A DNA stretch of 64,000 nucleotides from Streptococcus infantis ATCC 700779 (GCF_000187465.1 NZ_GL732439.1:1201518-1265517), one strand, 5' to 3'; shown: positions 8,428-18,492, counted from the stretch's first letter. Made by a program: numbers and translations. The notes: generated by a model not told the origin, from the letters alone.

Positions 8428-9402
8428 TCATTCAATCAGTAAATTCACTTCAGAGAACTTAATCCTCACAGTTGTTCCTTGCCCAAGTTCGGATTCTATT
8501 TGAATCTGATGTCCTAATTCTTGGCTGATTTTCTGGGTTAGATAGAGTCCAAGTCCAGATGACTGCTGGGTCATTCGACCATTATATCCTGAAAATCCAC
8601 GTTCAAAGACTCGCAACCGATCACTGTTTTTGATACCAATACCAGTATCTTTGATGCAAAGGTCTGAACCTTCCATGTAGATTTCAACCCCACCTTCATT
8701 TGTGTACTTGAGGCTATTTGACAGGATTTGTTCAATGACTACCAACAGCCATTTTTTATCCGTCACAATCCTTCTATCCAAGTCATGCAGATCGACACTT
8801 AGACCTTTCTGGATAAAGAAAATGGCATATTTGCGAATGACTTCCTTGACCAGATCTTCTATATTTTCTTTCTTCAAAACCAAATCATCATGGAAGCTTT
8901 CTAAGCGTAGATATTGGAGTACGAGATTGGTATAGGAATCAATCTTAAAAATTTCCTGCTCCAACTGTTGTTTCAGTTGGCGATCCGCCACCTCACTTAC
9001 AAGGAGTTTACTGGCTGCGATTGGTGTTTTTATCTGATGAACCCAGAGTGTATAGTAGTCCACCAAATCATTATAGCGGTTTTCAGCATCTGATTTCTTT
9101 TGATAGAGTTCAGATTCGCTTTTCTCTAATTTTTCAGTTAGAAGGACTTCCATTGGTGACTTAGCTTTTCTTTCGCCATAGAGCAATTCCTTACGATAAC
9201 GTTGCAATTCTATCAAGAAATCAAATACCAAAAACAAAAATGTCAAAAATGTAGATAGAAAGAAGAAATAGTTAAAGTAGGGCCCTTGCTTATCAAACAA
9301 GATTTCAAAGAGAAAAAGCAAACCTGTAAGCGATAGAATAAAAGCAAAAAAACGGCTACGCGAACGGATATAAGCTAGAAAAAAACTTTTAAGTTCAAGC
9401 AT
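8428..9402 (-). CDS. BceS-type intramembrane-sensing histidine kinase
   Basis: The protein has 324 residues. Two membrane helices (about 15-36 and 41-65) are joined by only a few residues, so there is no extracellular sensor domain. This is typical of kinases that sense through their ABC transporter. The phosphoacceptor is H122 in LWVHQIKTPIAA. The ATPase domain has an N-box (EQILSNSLKYTNEG), a G1 box (IKDTGIGIK) and a G2 box (SSGLGLYL). It overlaps the regulator gene by 8 nt, indicating coupled translation. It is expected to respond to the adjacent BceAB-like transporter. Confidence 0.93.
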   Translation of the reverse strand: MLELKSFFLAYIRSRSRFFAFILSLTGLLFLFEILFDKQGPYFNYFFFLSTFLTFLFLVFDFLIELQRYRKELLYGERKAKSPMEVLLTEKLEKSESELYQKKSDAENRYNDLVDYYTLWVHQIKTPIAASKLLVSEVADRQLKQQLEQEIFKIDSYTNLVLQYLRLESFHDDLVLKKENIEDLVKEVIRKYAIFFIQKGLSVDLHDLDRRIVTDKKWLLVVIEQILSNSLKYTNEGGVEIYMEGSDLCIKDTGIGIKNSDRLRVFERGFSGYNGRMTQQSSGLGLYLTQKISQELGHQIQIESELGQGTTVRIKFSEVNLLIE

Positions 9403-10072
9403 GTTTCAATCCATACCCTATCCCTTTCTTCGTTTCAATAAAACCAATCAAACCTTCTTCCTCCAGTTTCTTGCGCAAGCGAGCGACATTAACAGATAAG
9501 GTATTGTCATCGATAAAAAAGTCACTGTTCCAGAGTTCCCGCATCAAATCATCACGCGCTACGATATTTCCTGCATGCTCAAATAAAACTCGTAAAATCT
9601 GAAATTCATTCTTGGTTAGGCTGATAGCTTTTCCATTGACATGCACATCCATAGACTTGGTATTGAGGATAACTCCTGCATATTCTAAAAGACTCTCATC
9701 CCTTCCAAATTCATAAGAGCGGCGCAACAAACCCTGTACCTTAGCTAAAAGGACCTGCTGGTCAAAAGGCTTGGTCACAAAATCGTCTGCTCCCATATTA
9801 ATAGCCATCACGATGTCCATAGCTTGGTCTCTTGAAGACAAAAACATAATAGGAACTTTGGAAATCTTGCGAATTTCCTGACACCAATGATAACCATTAA
9901 AGAGAGGCAATCCAATATCCATGAGAACAAGATGAGGCTCAGACTGAACAAATAGCGTCAGAACTTCCATAAAGTCTTCTACCATGACTACTTCAAAACC
10001 CCATTCGGAGAGCATTTTCCCAACTTGCTGACGGATTACTGGATCATCTTCTACTAGTAAAATCTTATGCAT
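9395..10072 (-). CDS. OmpR/PhoB-family response regulator (BceR-like)
   Basis: This 225-residue regulator has a receiver domain with the acidic pair EDD (about 8-10), the phosphoacceptor D52 in LVLMDIGLP and the conserved lysine in VTKPF (about 102). A C-terminal winged helix follows (LTKNEFQILRVLFEHAGNIVARD, ending GIGYGLK). AAAGGAGGAGC precedes the ATG. It is the first gene of the pair with the kinase. The palindrome at 8314-8337 is a plausible binding site. Confidence 0.95.
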   Translation of the reverse strand: MHKILLVEDDPVIRQQVGKMLSEWGFEVVMVEDFMEVLTLFVQSEPHLVLMDIGLPLFNGYHWCQEIRKISKVPIMFLSSRDQAMDIVMAINMGADDFVTKPFDQQVLLAKVQGLLRRSYEFGRDESLLEYAGVILNTKSMDVHVNGKAISLTKNEFQILRVLFEHAGNIVARDDLMRELWNSDFFIDDNTLSVNVARLRKKLEEEGLIGFIETKKGIGYGLKHA

Positions 10073-10167
10073 CTGCTCCTCCTTTTTTTATATTATAGCA
10101 AAATTCTTCTGACTACTAGCGAAATTGATGCAAATCTGATATGATAAAAGTTAAGAAAGGAATTCCC

Positions 10168-11244
10168 ATGGCCAATATTTTTGACTATCTAACTGATGTT
10201 CAATACGATTCTTTTTATGATCTTCCCTTAAATGAACTGGATGTACTTGCTTTGACAGAGCTGACTTATCTTCCTTTTGATAACCTATTGGACCAGCCTG
10301 TCAATCGTTTAAGCGATGTCGCAACAGGTGTTCCGCGAGAAAGCACCATGTTGACCAATAAAGAACGTCTGCAACTTTTGGACCAGCTTGCCCAACACAA
10401 ACGTTTTAGAAATTGCAAGCTATCAAACTTTATTAACGAGATTGACACTGAGCAACAGAAACAGTTCGCTGCTATGACCTATCGTCTGAACCTAGATACC
10501 TATCTCATTGTCTTTCGTGGCACAGACGACAGTATTATTGGCTGGAAGGAAGATTTCCATCTGACCTATATGAAGGAAATCCCTGCCCAAAAGCATGCTC
10601 TTGAATACTTGGAAGATTTCTTTAAACAACATCCAAAACAAAAAGTGATTATAGCTGGGCATTCTAAAGGTGGGAATCTAGCCGTCTTTGCTGCTAGTCA
10701 AATCCAGCCTGAATTGCAGGAAAAGATATCAGCAGTTTATACCTACGATGCTCCTGGTTTGCAGGCTCATCTGACAGAAACGACTGGTTATCAAGATGTT
10801 ATCCCTAAATTTCACCGTTATGTCCCACAAGGTTCTGTCATCGGCATGATGCTAGAAGTTCCTGATACTCCTACCGTCGTCAAATCTACGGCTCTCGGTG
10901 GAATCGCTCAACACAATACTTTCAGCTGGCTAACTGAAGGACACCACTTTGTCCAACTAGAGGAAATTAGTAGCGAAAGTCTCCAAATCAAAGACGCTCT
11001 TAAAGAATGGGTGGACAGTGTGCCCGATGAAGAACTCGAACTCTATTTTGATCTCTTCTTTGGAACCATCCTAGAATCTGGAATCACTTCCATCAACGAT
11101 TTATCTTCTAGAAATGCTATTGAACACATTCAACAACTTGTTTCTCAAGCCCAGACACTGGAGCCCGAGCAAGTTGAAATCTTAAAAAATCTGACACAAC
11201 TCCTACTGGATGCACGCTTCCAAGCCTGGAAAAATCATTTTTAA
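10168..11244 (+). CDS. DUF2974-family lipase-like alpha/beta hydrolase
   Basis: The 358-residue product starts MANIFDYLTDVQYDSFYDLP. The nucleophile elbow GHSKGG (about residues 168-173) follows the strand KVIIAG. Upstream is YLIVFRGTDDSIIGWKEDF, a lipase-like oxyanion region. A candidate acid lies in YTYDAPG and histidines come later (GIAQHNTF, EGHHF). No secretion signal is visible, so it is probably cytoplasmic. The substrate is unknown. ATG 10168 is chosen over 10141 because AAGAAAGGA lies at the right distance. It is monocistronic, with a terminator after it. Confidence 0.85.
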   Translation: MANIFDYLTDVQYDSFYDLPLNELDVLALTELTYLPFDNLLDQPVNRLSDVATGVPRESTMLTNKERLQLLDQLAQHKRFRNCKLSNFINEIDTEQQKQFAAMTYRLNLDTYLIVFRGTDDSIIGWKEDFHLTYMKEIPAQKHALEYLEDFFKQHPKQKVIIAGHSKGGNLAVFAASQIQPELQEKISAVYTYDAPGLQAHLTETTGYQDVIPKFHRYVPQGSVIGMMLEVPDTPTVVKSTALGGIAQHNTFSWLTEGHHFVQLEEISSESLQIKDALKEWVDSVPDEELELYFDLFFGTILESGITSINDLSSRNAIEHIQQLVSQAQTLEPEQVEILKNLTQLLLDARFQAWKNHF

Positions 11245-11250
11245 TGTCTA

Positions 11251-11280
11251 AAAAAGTCCCTTCCTTTATAGAGGGACTTT
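11251..11280 (+). terminator. terminator after the lipase-like gene
   Basis: The stem AAAGTCCCT / AGGGACTTT has a short loop and a following T-rich stretch. Confidence 0.8.
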
Positions 11281-11349
11281 CTTGTTGATTCCTTATTTTA
11301 TTCTTCTGTGTTATACTAGAAACTGTAAATCTTTGAAAGAGGAAATCCT

Positions 11350-11979
11350 ATGAAAATCCATAAAACTGTGAATCCTATCGCCTATGAAAATACTTATTAT
11401 CTCGAAGGGGAGCAACACCTGATTGTAGTTGATCCTGGTAGCCATTGGGAAGCCATTCGCAAGACTATCGAAACCATCAATAAACCGGTCTGTGCCATTC
11501 TTCTGACCCACACTCACTACGACCATATTATGAGTATTGACCTAGTTAGAGATACTTTTGGAAATCCTCCAGTCTATGTAGCAGAAAGTGAAGCTTCTTG
11601 GCTCTATACTCCTGTTGACAACCTTTCAGGACTCCCTCGACACGATGATATGGCGGATGTCATCTGCAAACCAGCTGAACACACTTATGTCTTTCATGAA
11701 GAATACCAGATTGAAGAATTCCGCTTTACAGTCTTACCAACGCCAGGCCACTCTATCGGTGGAGTTTCATTGGTTTTCCCAGATGGACACTTGGTCTTAA
11801 CGGGAGATGCCCTTTTCCGAGAAACCATTGGTCGGACAGATTTGCCAACTGGTAGTATGGAACAACTCCTTCATAGTGTCCAAACCCAGCTCTTCACCCT
11901 TCCAAACTACGATGTCTATCCAGGACATGGTCCGGCTACGACTATCGCGCACGAAAAAACCTTCAATCCATTTTTCTAA
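11350..11979 (+). CDS. MBL-fold metallohydrolase, glyoxalase II-like
   Basis: The 209-residue protein carries the metallo-beta-lactamase-fold motif THTHYDH (about residues 57-63), a further ligand in PTPGHSIGG (about 130), the bridging aspartate in GDALFRETIGRTDL and a last histidine in YPGHGP. All zinc ligands are present. The family includes hydroxyacylglutathione hydrolase (GloB) and related thioesterases. The true substrate in streptococci is not clear. AAAGAGGAAATCCT precedes the ATG. It converges on pepO across a shared terminator. Confidence 0.9.
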   Translation: MKIHKTVNPIAYENTYYLEGEQHLIVVDPGSHWEAIRKTIETINKPVCAILLTHTHYDHIMSIDLVRDTFGNPPVYVAESEASWLYTPVDNLSGLPRHDDMADVICKPAEHTYVFHEEYQIEEFRFTVLPTPGHSIGGVSLVFPDGHLVLTGDALFRETIGRTDLPTGSMEQLLHSVQTQLFTLPNYDVYPGHGPATTIAHEKTFNPFF

Positions 11980-11983
11980 AATA

Positions 11984-12015
11984 TAAAAACCAAGGACAAT
12001 CATCCTTGGTTTTTT
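11984..12015. terminator. bidirectional terminator between the MBL gene and pepO
   Basis: AAAAACCAAGGA / TCCTTGGTTTTT forms a stem with T-runs on both strands. Confidence 0.9.
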
Positions 12016-12017
12016 GA

Positions 12018-13910
12018 TTACCAAATAATCACACGGTCTTCTGGTGAACGCCACATGCCGTCGCCTTCTTTGACATCATAGGTCGTAAAGAAGTCATCGA
12101 AGTTTGGCACTTGGACGTTAACACGGAGTTTAGCTGGGGCGTGCACATCAACGCTGGCCATGAGTTTCATCAACTCTGGGCGACCTTTCATACGCCAGAT
12201 ACGAGCAAAGTTATGGAAGAACTCTTCAGCTGAGAAGTCTGGTTCTCTCTTAGCAGCTTCAAGGGCAGCAGCGATTCCTCCAAGGTCGGCAACGTTTTCG
12301 GATACAGTTAGTTTCCCATTGATTTTTGCACCGTAAGATTCTTGACCATCAAACTGGTCGATAACCTTCTGCGTTTTCTCTTTAAAGGCAGCATAGTCGC
12401 TCTCAGTCCACCAATCCTTGAGACTTCCATTTTCATCAAAGGAAGCTCCATTAGTATCAAAGGCGTGAGAAATTTCATGGGCAATAACCGCACCGATACC
12501 ACCATAGTTGGCAGAAGATGACTGATGCAAATCATAGAATGGAGCCTGTAGGATAGCGGCAGGGAAGACAATCAAGTTCTTTTGTGGATTGTAGTAGGCA
12601 TTGACCATATGAGCAGGCATTCCCCACTCCTTGTAGTCAACCGGCTGATTCCACTTGCTCCAACTGTGCTTGATTTCTACACGCGCAAAGGCTAGGGCAT
12701 TCTCAAAGAGGCTAGCAGATTCATCCACTACCTTGTCCTTATAGCGAGCTGGCAGTTCTTCTGGATAGCCGATATAAGGCTTGATGACATTGAGTTTGAC
12801 GATGGCTTTTTCTCGAGTTTCAGGAGTCAGCCAGTCATTTTTAGCCAAACGTTCCTTATAAACGTCAATCATGGTCGCCACTTTTTTCTCTACGTCCGCC
12901 TTAGCTTCTGGAGAGAATTTTTCGTGGGCATACCAAAGACCGAGGGCTTGTTTAAATGGTCCTTGAGCTAAATGGTAAGCTGCCTTGCGTTTGTCTTGAG
13001 CCTCTGGAACTCCTGAAAGAGCTCGTCCGTAGGCACCTGACAAGATACGAATCTCATCTGTCAGATAACTAGTCGAAAGATTAACCACACTCAAGATCAA
13101 GCTTGCCTTAAGTAAAGGCCAAGCTTCTTCACTATAGAATTGCTCTGCTGCTTGCCAGAAACGTTCTTCATCTACAATGACCTTATCAGGAACTTGACCA
13201 AGAATCGCTTGGAAAAAGTCATCCAATGGAAGGGCAGGCGCAAACTTTTTGAAATCTTCATAAGAATACGGATGGTAAAGTTTGGCGTATTCTGAACTCT
13301 CTTCGTTTGAAAGGACGACAGCTGCGATGCGACGATCCAATTCCAATCGTTTCTCTAGCAGATCTTCGATTTCTTCATCTGAGAAGTTATAGGCTTTGAG
13401 GAGATTAGAAGTACTTTCTTTCCAAAGGTTCAATAATTCCTCACGCTGAGGATGGTCTTCCGCATAGTAGGTTGTATCAGGCAAGATAGTTCCTGGAGCA
13501 CTAGCCCAGAGAACATTGGTTCTAGCATCCATAAAGTCTGGTGATACTCCAAATGGAAGGAAGTTTGGTTTACCAGCTAATTCAAATGCTGCTAGTTTAC
13601 TTGCGAAATCTGCAAAACTTTCTAAATTCTGGTATTCCTTCAATAAAGGAAGAACTGGCTCAATTCCATCAGCTTCTCGCTTATCGAAATCTCTGACCAT
13701 ACTATGGTACTTGACAAAATTTGCTAAGATGGCATCTTCTGGCACATCTTCTCCTGCCAACCACTTGTCTGTCGTCGTTAGCATCAACTCTTCAATTTCT
13801 TCGTCAAGGTCGATAAAACCACCTGTTCTCGATTTATCTGCTGGAATAACAGCAGTCTTTTCCCACTCACCATTTATGGCATCATAAAAATCATCTTGAT
13901 AACGTGTCAT
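12018..13910 (-). CDS. pepO: endopeptidase O, M13 (neprilysin-like) family
   Basis: This 630-residue zinc metallopeptidase has the HExxH motif in VIAHEISHAFD (about residue 478). The third ligand glutamate is in ENVADLGGIAAA (about 537), and the M13 sequence NAYYNPQKNLIVFPAAILQ precedes the active site. The C-terminus VIIW is typical of the family. No export signal is visible. In S. pneumoniae PepO is known to bind plasminogen and fibronectin; that is family knowledge only. As in pneumococcus, it lies divergently beside psaBCA. Confidence 0.96.
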   Translation of the reverse strand: MTRYQDDFYDAINGEWEKTAVIPADKSRTGGFIDLDEEIEELMLTTTDKWLAGEDVPEDAILANFVKYHSMVRDFDKREADGIEPVLPLLKEYQNLESFADFASKLAAFELAGKPNFLPFGVSPDFMDARTNVLWASAPGTILPDTTYYAEDHPQREELLNLWKESTSNLLKAYNFSDEEIEDLLEKRLELDRRIAAVVLSNEESSEYAKLYHPYSYEDFKKFAPALPLDDFFQAILGQVPDKVIVDEERFWQAAEQFYSEEAWPLLKASLILSVVNLSTSYLTDEIRILSGAYGRALSGVPEAQDKRKAAYHLAQGPFKQALGLWYAHEKFSPEAKADVEKKVATMIDVYKERLAKNDWLTPETREKAIVKLNVIKPYIGYPEELPARYKDKVVDESASLFENALAFARVEIKHSWSKWNQPVDYKEWGMPAHMVNAYYNPQKNLIVFPAAILQAPFYDLHQSSSANYGGIGAVIAHEISHAFDTNGASFDENGSLKDWWTESDYAAFKEKTQKVIDQFDGQESYGAKINGKLTVSENVADLGGIAAALEAAKREPDFSAEEFFHNFARIWRMKGRPELMKLMASVDVHAPAKLRVNVQVPNFDDFFTTYDVKEGDGMWRSPEDRVIIW

Positions 13911-14037
13911 CTTGTTCTCGCTTTCCTATTTTCACTTATTCTTAGCTTAGCAAAAATCCCTGGGGAATGCAATTAAAAATGCCGTCTCCTCCTATTTGAT
14001 TTCATCATTAATATTTTAAATTTTTACCAAAATTAAC

Positions 14038-14066
14038 TTGACTTAAAAATAAAATTAAGGTATATT
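14038..14066 (+). promoter_or_regulatory. psaBCA promoter with probable PsaR operator
   Basis: TTGACT (14038-14043), a 17-nt spacer, and TATATT (14061-14066). The -35 sits inside TTAACTTGACTTAA, a DtxR/MntR-like inverted TTAA motif, so PsaR with Mn(II) would block polymerase. The operator assignment is inferred from position and the known pneumococcal circuit. 13911-14030 shows no gene. Confidence 0.78.
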
Positions 14067-14090
14067 AAAAATTAGGAGGAATACAACTGT

Positions 14091-14813
14091 ATGATACGTA
14101 TTGAAAACCTCAGTGTCTCCTACAAAGAAACGTTGGCACTAAAGGATATTTCACTAGTGCTCCAAGGACCAACGATTACCGGAATCATCGGTCCAAACGG
14201 CGCTGGGAAATCAACATTATTAAAAGGTATGCTGGGAATTATCCCACATCAAGGTCAGGCATTTCTCGATGACAAGGAAGTTAAAAAATCCTTACATCGA
14301 GTTGCCTATGTCGAGCAAAAAATTCATATTGACTACAACTTTCCCATCAAGGTCAAGGAATGCGTCTCGTTAGGACTATTTCCCTCTATTCCTCTCTTTC
14401 GAAGTTTAAATGCTAAACATTGGAAGAAAGTGCAAGAGGCCCTTGAAATCGTCGACCTAGCTGACTACGCTGAACGTCAAATCAGTCAACTGTCTGGAGG
14501 TCAGTTCCAGCGGGTCTTGATTGCCAGATGTTTGGTGCAGGAAGCCGACTATATCCTCTTAGATGAACCCTTTGTTGGGATTGACTCAGTCAGTGAGGAA
14601 ATCATCATGAATACGCTGAGAGATCTGAAAAAAGCTGGGAAGACGGTTCTCATCGTCCACCACGACCTCAGCAAGGTTCCCAACTACTTCGATCAAGTCT
14701 TGCTTGTCAATCGAGAAGTGATTGCTTTTGGTCCGACCAAAGAAACCTTTACCCAAGCCAATCTCAAAGAAGCTTACGGTAATCGACTCTTTTTCAATGG
14801 AGGTGACCTATGA
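14091..14813 (+). CDS. psaB: manganese ABC transporter ATP-binding protein
   Basis: The 240-residue ATPase of the Mn(II) importer has Walker [10 protein letters not shown] (about 34-42), the signature [15 protein letters not shown] (about 134-148), Walker [12 protein letters not shown] and the H-loop IVHHD. It overlaps psaC by 4 nt. AGGAGG precedes the ATG by about 11 nt, slightly long. First gene of psaBCA, repressed by PsaR when Mn is sufficient (known in S. pneumoniae). Confidence 0.97.
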   Translation: MIRIENLSVSYKETLALKDISLVLQGPTITGIIGPNGAGKSTLLKGMLGIIPHQGQAFLDDKEVKKSLHRVAYVEQKIHIDYNFPIKVKECVSLGLFPSIPLFRSLNAKHWKKVQEALEIVDLADYAERQISQLSGGQFQRVLIARCLVQEADYILLDEPFVGIDSVSEEIIMNTLRDLKKAGKTVLIVHHDLSKVPNYFDQVLLVNREVIAFGPTKETFTQANLKEAYGNRLFFNGGDL

Positions 14814-15658
14814 TTGCAGAATTTATCGATGGATTGCAAAAATTCCATTTCTTACAAAATGCCTTGATAACAGCTATTGTTATCGGGGTCGTAGCTGGAG
14901 CTGTAGGATGTTTCATCATTCTACGTGGGATGTCACTCATGGGAGATGCCATTTCACATGCTGTCTTACCAGGTGTAGCCCTCTCCTTCATCTTGGGCAT
15001 TGACTTCTTTATCGGAGCCATTGTCTTTGGACTGCTAGCTGCTATCATCATTACCTACATCAAGGGAAACTCGATTGTCAAAAGCGATACCGCCATCGGC
15101 ATTACCTTTTCTTCTTTCTTAGCCCTCGGTATCATCTTGATTAGTGTCGCTAAAAGTTCAACTGACCTTTTCCATATCCTTTTTGGTAATATTCTTGCTG
15201 TTCAAGATACAGATATGTTTATTACTATGGGTGTAGGGGCAGCCATTCTCTTGTTAATCTGGATTTTCTTCAAGCAACTCTTGATAACGTCCTTTGATGA
15301 ACTCTTGGCTAAAGCCATGGGAATGCCTGTCAATTTCTATCACTACTTACTCATGGTACTCCTAACTCTCGTGTCTGTGACAGCCATGCAAAGTGTCGGA
15401 ACTATCCTGATTGTAGCCATGCTGATTACCCCAGCTGCAACTGCTTATCTGTATGCTAATAGCCTGAAAAGTATGATTTTCCTTTCCTCAACCTTTGGAG
15501 CTACAGCTTCAGTTTTGGGACTCTTTATCGGCTATAGCTTTAACGTTGCGGCAGGTTCTAGTATCGTGCTTACAGCTGCTAGTTTCTTTCTCATTAGCTT
15601 CTTTATCGCTCCAAAACAACGATATTTGAAACTGAAAAATAAACATTTGTTAAAATAA
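14810..15658 (+). CDS. psaC: manganese ABC transporter permease
   Basis: This 282-residue permease has eight to nine membrane helices. It carries the family motifs [23 protein letters not shown] near the N-terminus and [19 protein letters not shown] (about residues 197-215). It overlaps psaB by 4 nt (ATGA), implying coupled translation. It forms the membrane channel with PsaB ATPase and PsaA binding protein. Confidence 0.97.
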   Translation: MIAEFIDGLQKFHFLQNALITAIVIGVVAGAVGCFIILRGMSLMGDAISHAVLPGVALSFILGIDFFIGAIVFGLLAAIIITYIKGNSIVKSDTAIGITFSSFLALGIILISVAKSSTDLFHILFGNILAVQDTDMFITMGVGAAILLLIWIFFKQLLITSFDELLAKAMGMPVNFYHYLLMVLLTLVSVTAMQSVGTILIVAMLITPAATAYLYANSLKSMIFLSSTFGATASVLGLFIGYSFNVAAGSSIVLTAASFFLISFFIAPKQRYLKLKNKHLLK

Positions 15659-15671
15659 GGGGCAAAGCCCC
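15659..15671 (+). promoter_or_regulatory. small GC hairpin in the psaC-psaA gap
   Basis: GGGGC AAA GCCCC makes a 5-bp stem right after the psaC stop and before the psaA ribosome binding site. It may stabilise or separate the psaA part of the message. No T-run follows, so it is not a terminator. Confidence 0.45.
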
Positions 15672-15689
15672 AATAAATTGGAGGATCTA

Positions 15690-16619
15690 ATGAAAAAATT
15701 AGGTACATTACTCGTTCTCTTTCTTTCCGTCATTGCTCTTGTAGCATGTGCTAGTGGAAAAAAAGATGCAGCTTCTGGTCAAAAACTAAAAGTTGTTGCC
15801 ACAAACTCAATCATCGCTGATATTACTAAAAATATTGCTGGTGACAAGATTGATCTTCACAGTATCGTTCCTGTTGGTCAAGACCCACACGAATACGAAC
15901 CACTACCTGAAGACGTCAAGAAAACTTCTCAAGCTGATTTGATTTTCTATAACGGTATCAACCTTGAAACAGGTGGAAATGCTTGGTTTACAAAATTGGT
16001 AGAAAATGCCAAGAAAACTGAAAACAAAGACTACTTTGCAGTCAGCGAAGGCGTTGATGTTATCTACCTTGAAGGTCAAAACGAAAAAGGCAAAGAAGAC
16101 CCACACGCTTGGCTCAACCTTGAAAATGGGATCATCTTTGCTAAAAACATCGCAAAACAATTGAGCGCTAAAGACCCTAGCAACAAAGAATTTTACGAAA
16201 AAAATCTCAAAGAATATACTGATAAGCTAGACAAACTTGACAAGGAAGCTAAAGCTAAATTCGACAATATTCCTGCTGAGAAAAAACTCATCGTAACCAG
16301 TGAAGGATGCTTCAAATACTTCTCTAAAGCCTACGGTGTCCCAAGTGCCTATATTTGGGAAATCAATACTGAAGAAGAAGGAACTCCTGACCAAATCAAG
16401 ACCTTGGTTGAAAAACTTCGCCAAATGAAAGTCCCATCACTATTTGTTGAGTCCAGTGTCGATGATCGTCCAATGAAGACTGTTTCAAAAGACACAAACA
16501 TCCCAATCTATGCTCAAATCTTTACGGACTCAATCGCTGAAGAAGGTAAAGAAGGCGATAGCTACTACAACATGATGAAATACAATCTTGACAAGATTTC
16601 TGAAGGTTTAGCTAAATAA
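15690..16619 (+). CDS. psaA: manganese-binding surface lipoprotein PsaA
   Basis: This 309-residue lipoprotein has the signal peptide [20 protein letters not shown], whose lipobox LVAC precedes the lipidated cysteine (C20). Metal ligands known for PsaA are all present: H67 (DPHEYEP), H139 (DPHAWL), E205 (TSEGCF) and D280 (FTDSIAEE). The start at 15690 rather than 15678 is set by GGAGGATCTA. It delivers Mn(II) to PsaBC and is also known as an adhesin. A terminator follows. Confidence 0.98.
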   Translation: MKKLGTLLVLFLSVIALVACASGKKDAASGQKLKVVATNSIIADITKNIAGDKIDLHSIVPVGQDPHEYEPLPEDVKKTSQADLIFYNGINLETGGNAWFTKLVENAKKTENKDYFAVSEGVDVIYLEGQNEKGKEDPHAWLNLENGIIFAKNIAKQLSAKDPSNKEFYEKNLKEYTDKLDKLDKEAKAKFDNIPAEKKLIVTSEGCFKYFSKAYGVPSAYIWEINTEEEGTPDQIKTLVEKLRQMKVPSLFVESSVDDRPMKTVSKDTNIPIYAQIFTDSIAEEGKEGDSYYNMMKYNLDKISEGLAK

Positions 16620-16620
16620 T

Positions 16621-16664
16621 CATTTTAAAAACGTCAGTCACCATGAATTGGCGTTTTTAAAATG
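16621..16664 (+). terminator. psaBCA terminator
   Basis: CATTTTAAAAACG and CGTTTTTAAAATG are perfect 13-bp arms around an 18-nt loop. Confidence 0.85.
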
Positions 16665-16685
16665 ATTCAAAATCCGGTCAAATTA

Positions 16686-16715
16686 TTGGAAAACTCTGAA
16701 CATTTAATGTAGAAT
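16686..16715 (+). promoter_or_regulatory. possible tpx promoter
   Basis: TTGGAA, an 18-nt spacer, and TAGAAT lie about 25 nt before the tpx ATG. The psa terminator separates tpx from psaA, so a separate promoter is expected. Confidence 0.5.
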
Positions 16716-16740
16716 GAAAGAAAAAAGATTGGAGTAGCTT

Positions 16741-17235
16741 ATGACTACATTCCTTGGAAACCCTGTTACGTTTACAGGAAAACAACTACAAGTAGGAGAC
16801 AAGGCACTTGATTTCTCTCTCACAACGACTGACCTCTCTAAAAAAACACTGTCTGATTTTGAATGCAAGAAAAAGATTTTGAGTGTCATTCCTTCTATCG
16901 ACACTGGTATCTGCTCACTTCAGACTCGTCGCTTTAACCAAGAATTGGCTAGCTTAGACAACACTGTTGTCTTAACGGTGTCTATGGACCTCCCCTTCGC
17001 TCAAAAGCGCTGGTGTGGTGCTGAAGGAATTGAGAATGCCATCATGCTCTCAGACTACTTCGACCACTCCTTTGGACGCGATTATGCCCTCTTAATCAAT
17101 GAATGGCATCTGCTTGCTCGAGCCGTATTTGTTCTCGATGCTGACAATATTATCCGTTATGTTGAGTATGTGGACAATATCAACAGCGAACCAAACTTTG
17201 AAGCAGCCATTGAAGCAGCAAAGTCGCTTGACTAA
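16741..17235 (+). CDS. tpx: thiol peroxidase (PsaD)
   Basis: The 164-residue peroxiredoxin of the Tpx class has the peroxidatic cysteine C58 in [15 protein letters not shown] and the conserved [18 protein letters not shown] near the C-terminus. The usual resolving cysteine of E. coli Tpx (about 94) may correspond to RWCGAEG (about 88). It reduces hydrogen peroxide and organic peroxides in the cytoplasm. Its location next to the Mn importer fits Mn-linked oxidative defence. Confidence 0.96.
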   Translation: MTTFLGNPVTFTGKQLQVGDKALDFSLTTTDLSKKTLSDFECKKKILSVIPSIDTGICSLQTRRFNQELASLDNTVVLTVSMDLPFAQKRWCGAEGIENAIMLSDYFDHSFGRDYALLINEWHLLARAVFVLDADNIIRYVEYVDNINSEPNFEAAIEAAKSLD

Positions 17236-17260
17236 AAGAAAGCCCACTTGTAACAAGACA

Positions 17261-17287
17261 GAAAGCTAGAGAAATCTAGCTTTTTTT
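17261..17287 (+). terminator. tpx terminator
   Basis: AAAGCTAGA GAAA TCTAGCTTT with seven Ts: a tetraloop hairpin. Confidence 0.92.
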
Positions 17288-17324
17288 GGTATACTAGATG
17301 GAGATAATAAACAAGGAAATGCAA

Positions 17325-17975
17325 ATGACACCAAATAAAGAAGATTACTTAAAATGTATTTATGAGATTGGCATGGATGTTCCTAAGATTACCAATAAGG
17401 AAATTGCTGCTCGAATGCAGGTATCTCCTCCAGCTGTAACTGAAATGATTAAGCGCATGCAGTCTGAAAATCTCATCTTAAAAGATAAGAAAAAAGGATA
17501 CTTGCTAACCAATATTGGGCTAACACTTGTATCAGAACTTTATCGTAAACATCGTCTGATTGAGGTTTTTCTGGTCCACCATCTAGACTATACCAGTGAC
17601 CAAATTCATGAGGAAGCTGAAGTATTAGAACATACCGTTTCAGACTTTTTTGTAGAGAGATTAGAAAGTATGCTAGGTTTCCCAAAAACTTGCCCTCACG
17701 GAGGAACCATTCCTGCTAAGGGTGAGCTTCTAGTTGAGGTTAATAACCTGCCACTTTCTGATATCAAAGAAGTAGGAAACTACCTTCTGACAAGAGTTCA
17801 TGACAGCTTTGAAATCCTCCAATATTTGGATAAACATGCCATCCATATTGGAGACCAACTCCAAGTCAAGCAGTTCGATGGCTTCTCTAATACCTTTACC
17901 CTGATTCACAACAATGAAGAACTTCAAGTCAGCCTCGAAATTGCCAAACAACTCTATGTTGAAAAAATGAACTAA
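17325..17975 (+). CDS. psaR: Mn-dependent transcriptional repressor PsaR (DtxR/MntR family)
   Basis: The 216-residue protein has an N-terminal winged HTH (TNKEIAARMQVSPPAVTEMIKRMQ, about residues 22-45). A dimerisation/metal-binding domain follows (HRLIEVFLVHHLDYTSDQIHEEAEVLEHTVSD), then CPHGG and a C-terminal FeoA/SH3-like domain (IHIGDQLQVKQF). It represses psaBCA with Mn(II) and is relieved by Zn(II) in pneumococcus (known). ATG 17325 is chosen because AAGGA lies 7 nt before it; the upstream in-frame ATG at 17298 has no ribosome site. Confidence 0.95.
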   Translation: MTPNKEDYLKCIYEIGMDVPKITNKEIAARMQVSPPAVTEMIKRMQSENLILKDKKKGYLLTNIGLTLVSELYRKHRLIEVFLVHHLDYTSDQIHEEAEVLEHTVSDFFVERLESMLGFPKTCPHGGTIPAKGELLVEVNNLPLSDIKEVGNYLLTRVHDSFEILQYLDKHAIHIGDQLQVKQFDGFSNTFTLIHNNEELQVSLEIAKQLYVEKMN

Positions 17976-17987
17976 AGTCTTTATCAG

Positions 17988-18018
17988 CAAAAAACCAAGC
18001 CCGCTAGCTTGGTTTTTC
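17988..18018. terminator. bidirectional terminator psaR/dtd
   Basis: AAAAAACCAAGC / GCTTGGTTTTT with a five-base loop lies between the convergent genes. Confidence 0.9.
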
Positions 18019-18462
18019 TTATCTATTTTTGGTGTCAAGAATGATTGTTACCGGTCCATCATTGACCAGTTCCACCTGCATATCTGCTCCGAAAATACCT
18101 ATTTTCACAGGAACTTCCTTGGCTAGTTCTCGGTTAAAATCTTGATAGAAAGCCTCTGCAACATCAGGCTTAGCAGCACCTGTAAAAGCTGGGCGATTCC
18201 CTTTTTTAGTATCTGCAAAAAGAGTGAATTGAGAGATGGAGAGTATTTCTCCTTGGATATCCTTAACAGATAGGTTCATCTTGCCTTCATCATCCGAAAA
18301 GATCCGCATATTGACCAGTTTTCTGACTGCATACTCCAAATCCTCTTGCTGATCCTCAGGTCCAATACCCACTAAGAGCAAGAGTCCTTGTTTGATTTGA
18401 CCATGAATTTGTCCCTCAATAGAAACCTGAGCTTGCTTGACTCGCTGAGCGATGATTTTCAT
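18019..18462 (-). CDS. dtd: D-aminoacyl-tRNA deacylase
   Basis: The 147-residue Dtd hydrolyses D-aminoacyl-tRNA (and Gly-tRNA-Ala). The family motifs [17 protein letters not shown] (about residues 77-93) and, near the C-terminus, the cis Gly-Pro loop [11 protein letters not shown] are intact. It starts [15 protein letters not shown] with GAAAGGA upstream. It lies 30 nt after relA, forming a relA-dtd operon. Confidence 0.97.
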   Translation of the reverse strand: MKIIAQRVKQAQVSIEGQIHGQIKQGLLLLVGIGPEDQQEDLEYAVRKLVNMRIFSDDEGKMNLSVKDIQGEILSISQFTLFADTKKGNRPAFTGAAKPDVAEAFYQDFNRELAKEVPVKIGIFGADMQVELVNDGPVTIILDTKNR

Positions 18463-18492
18463 AGAAATCCTTTCTGACTGTATCGAGCATAC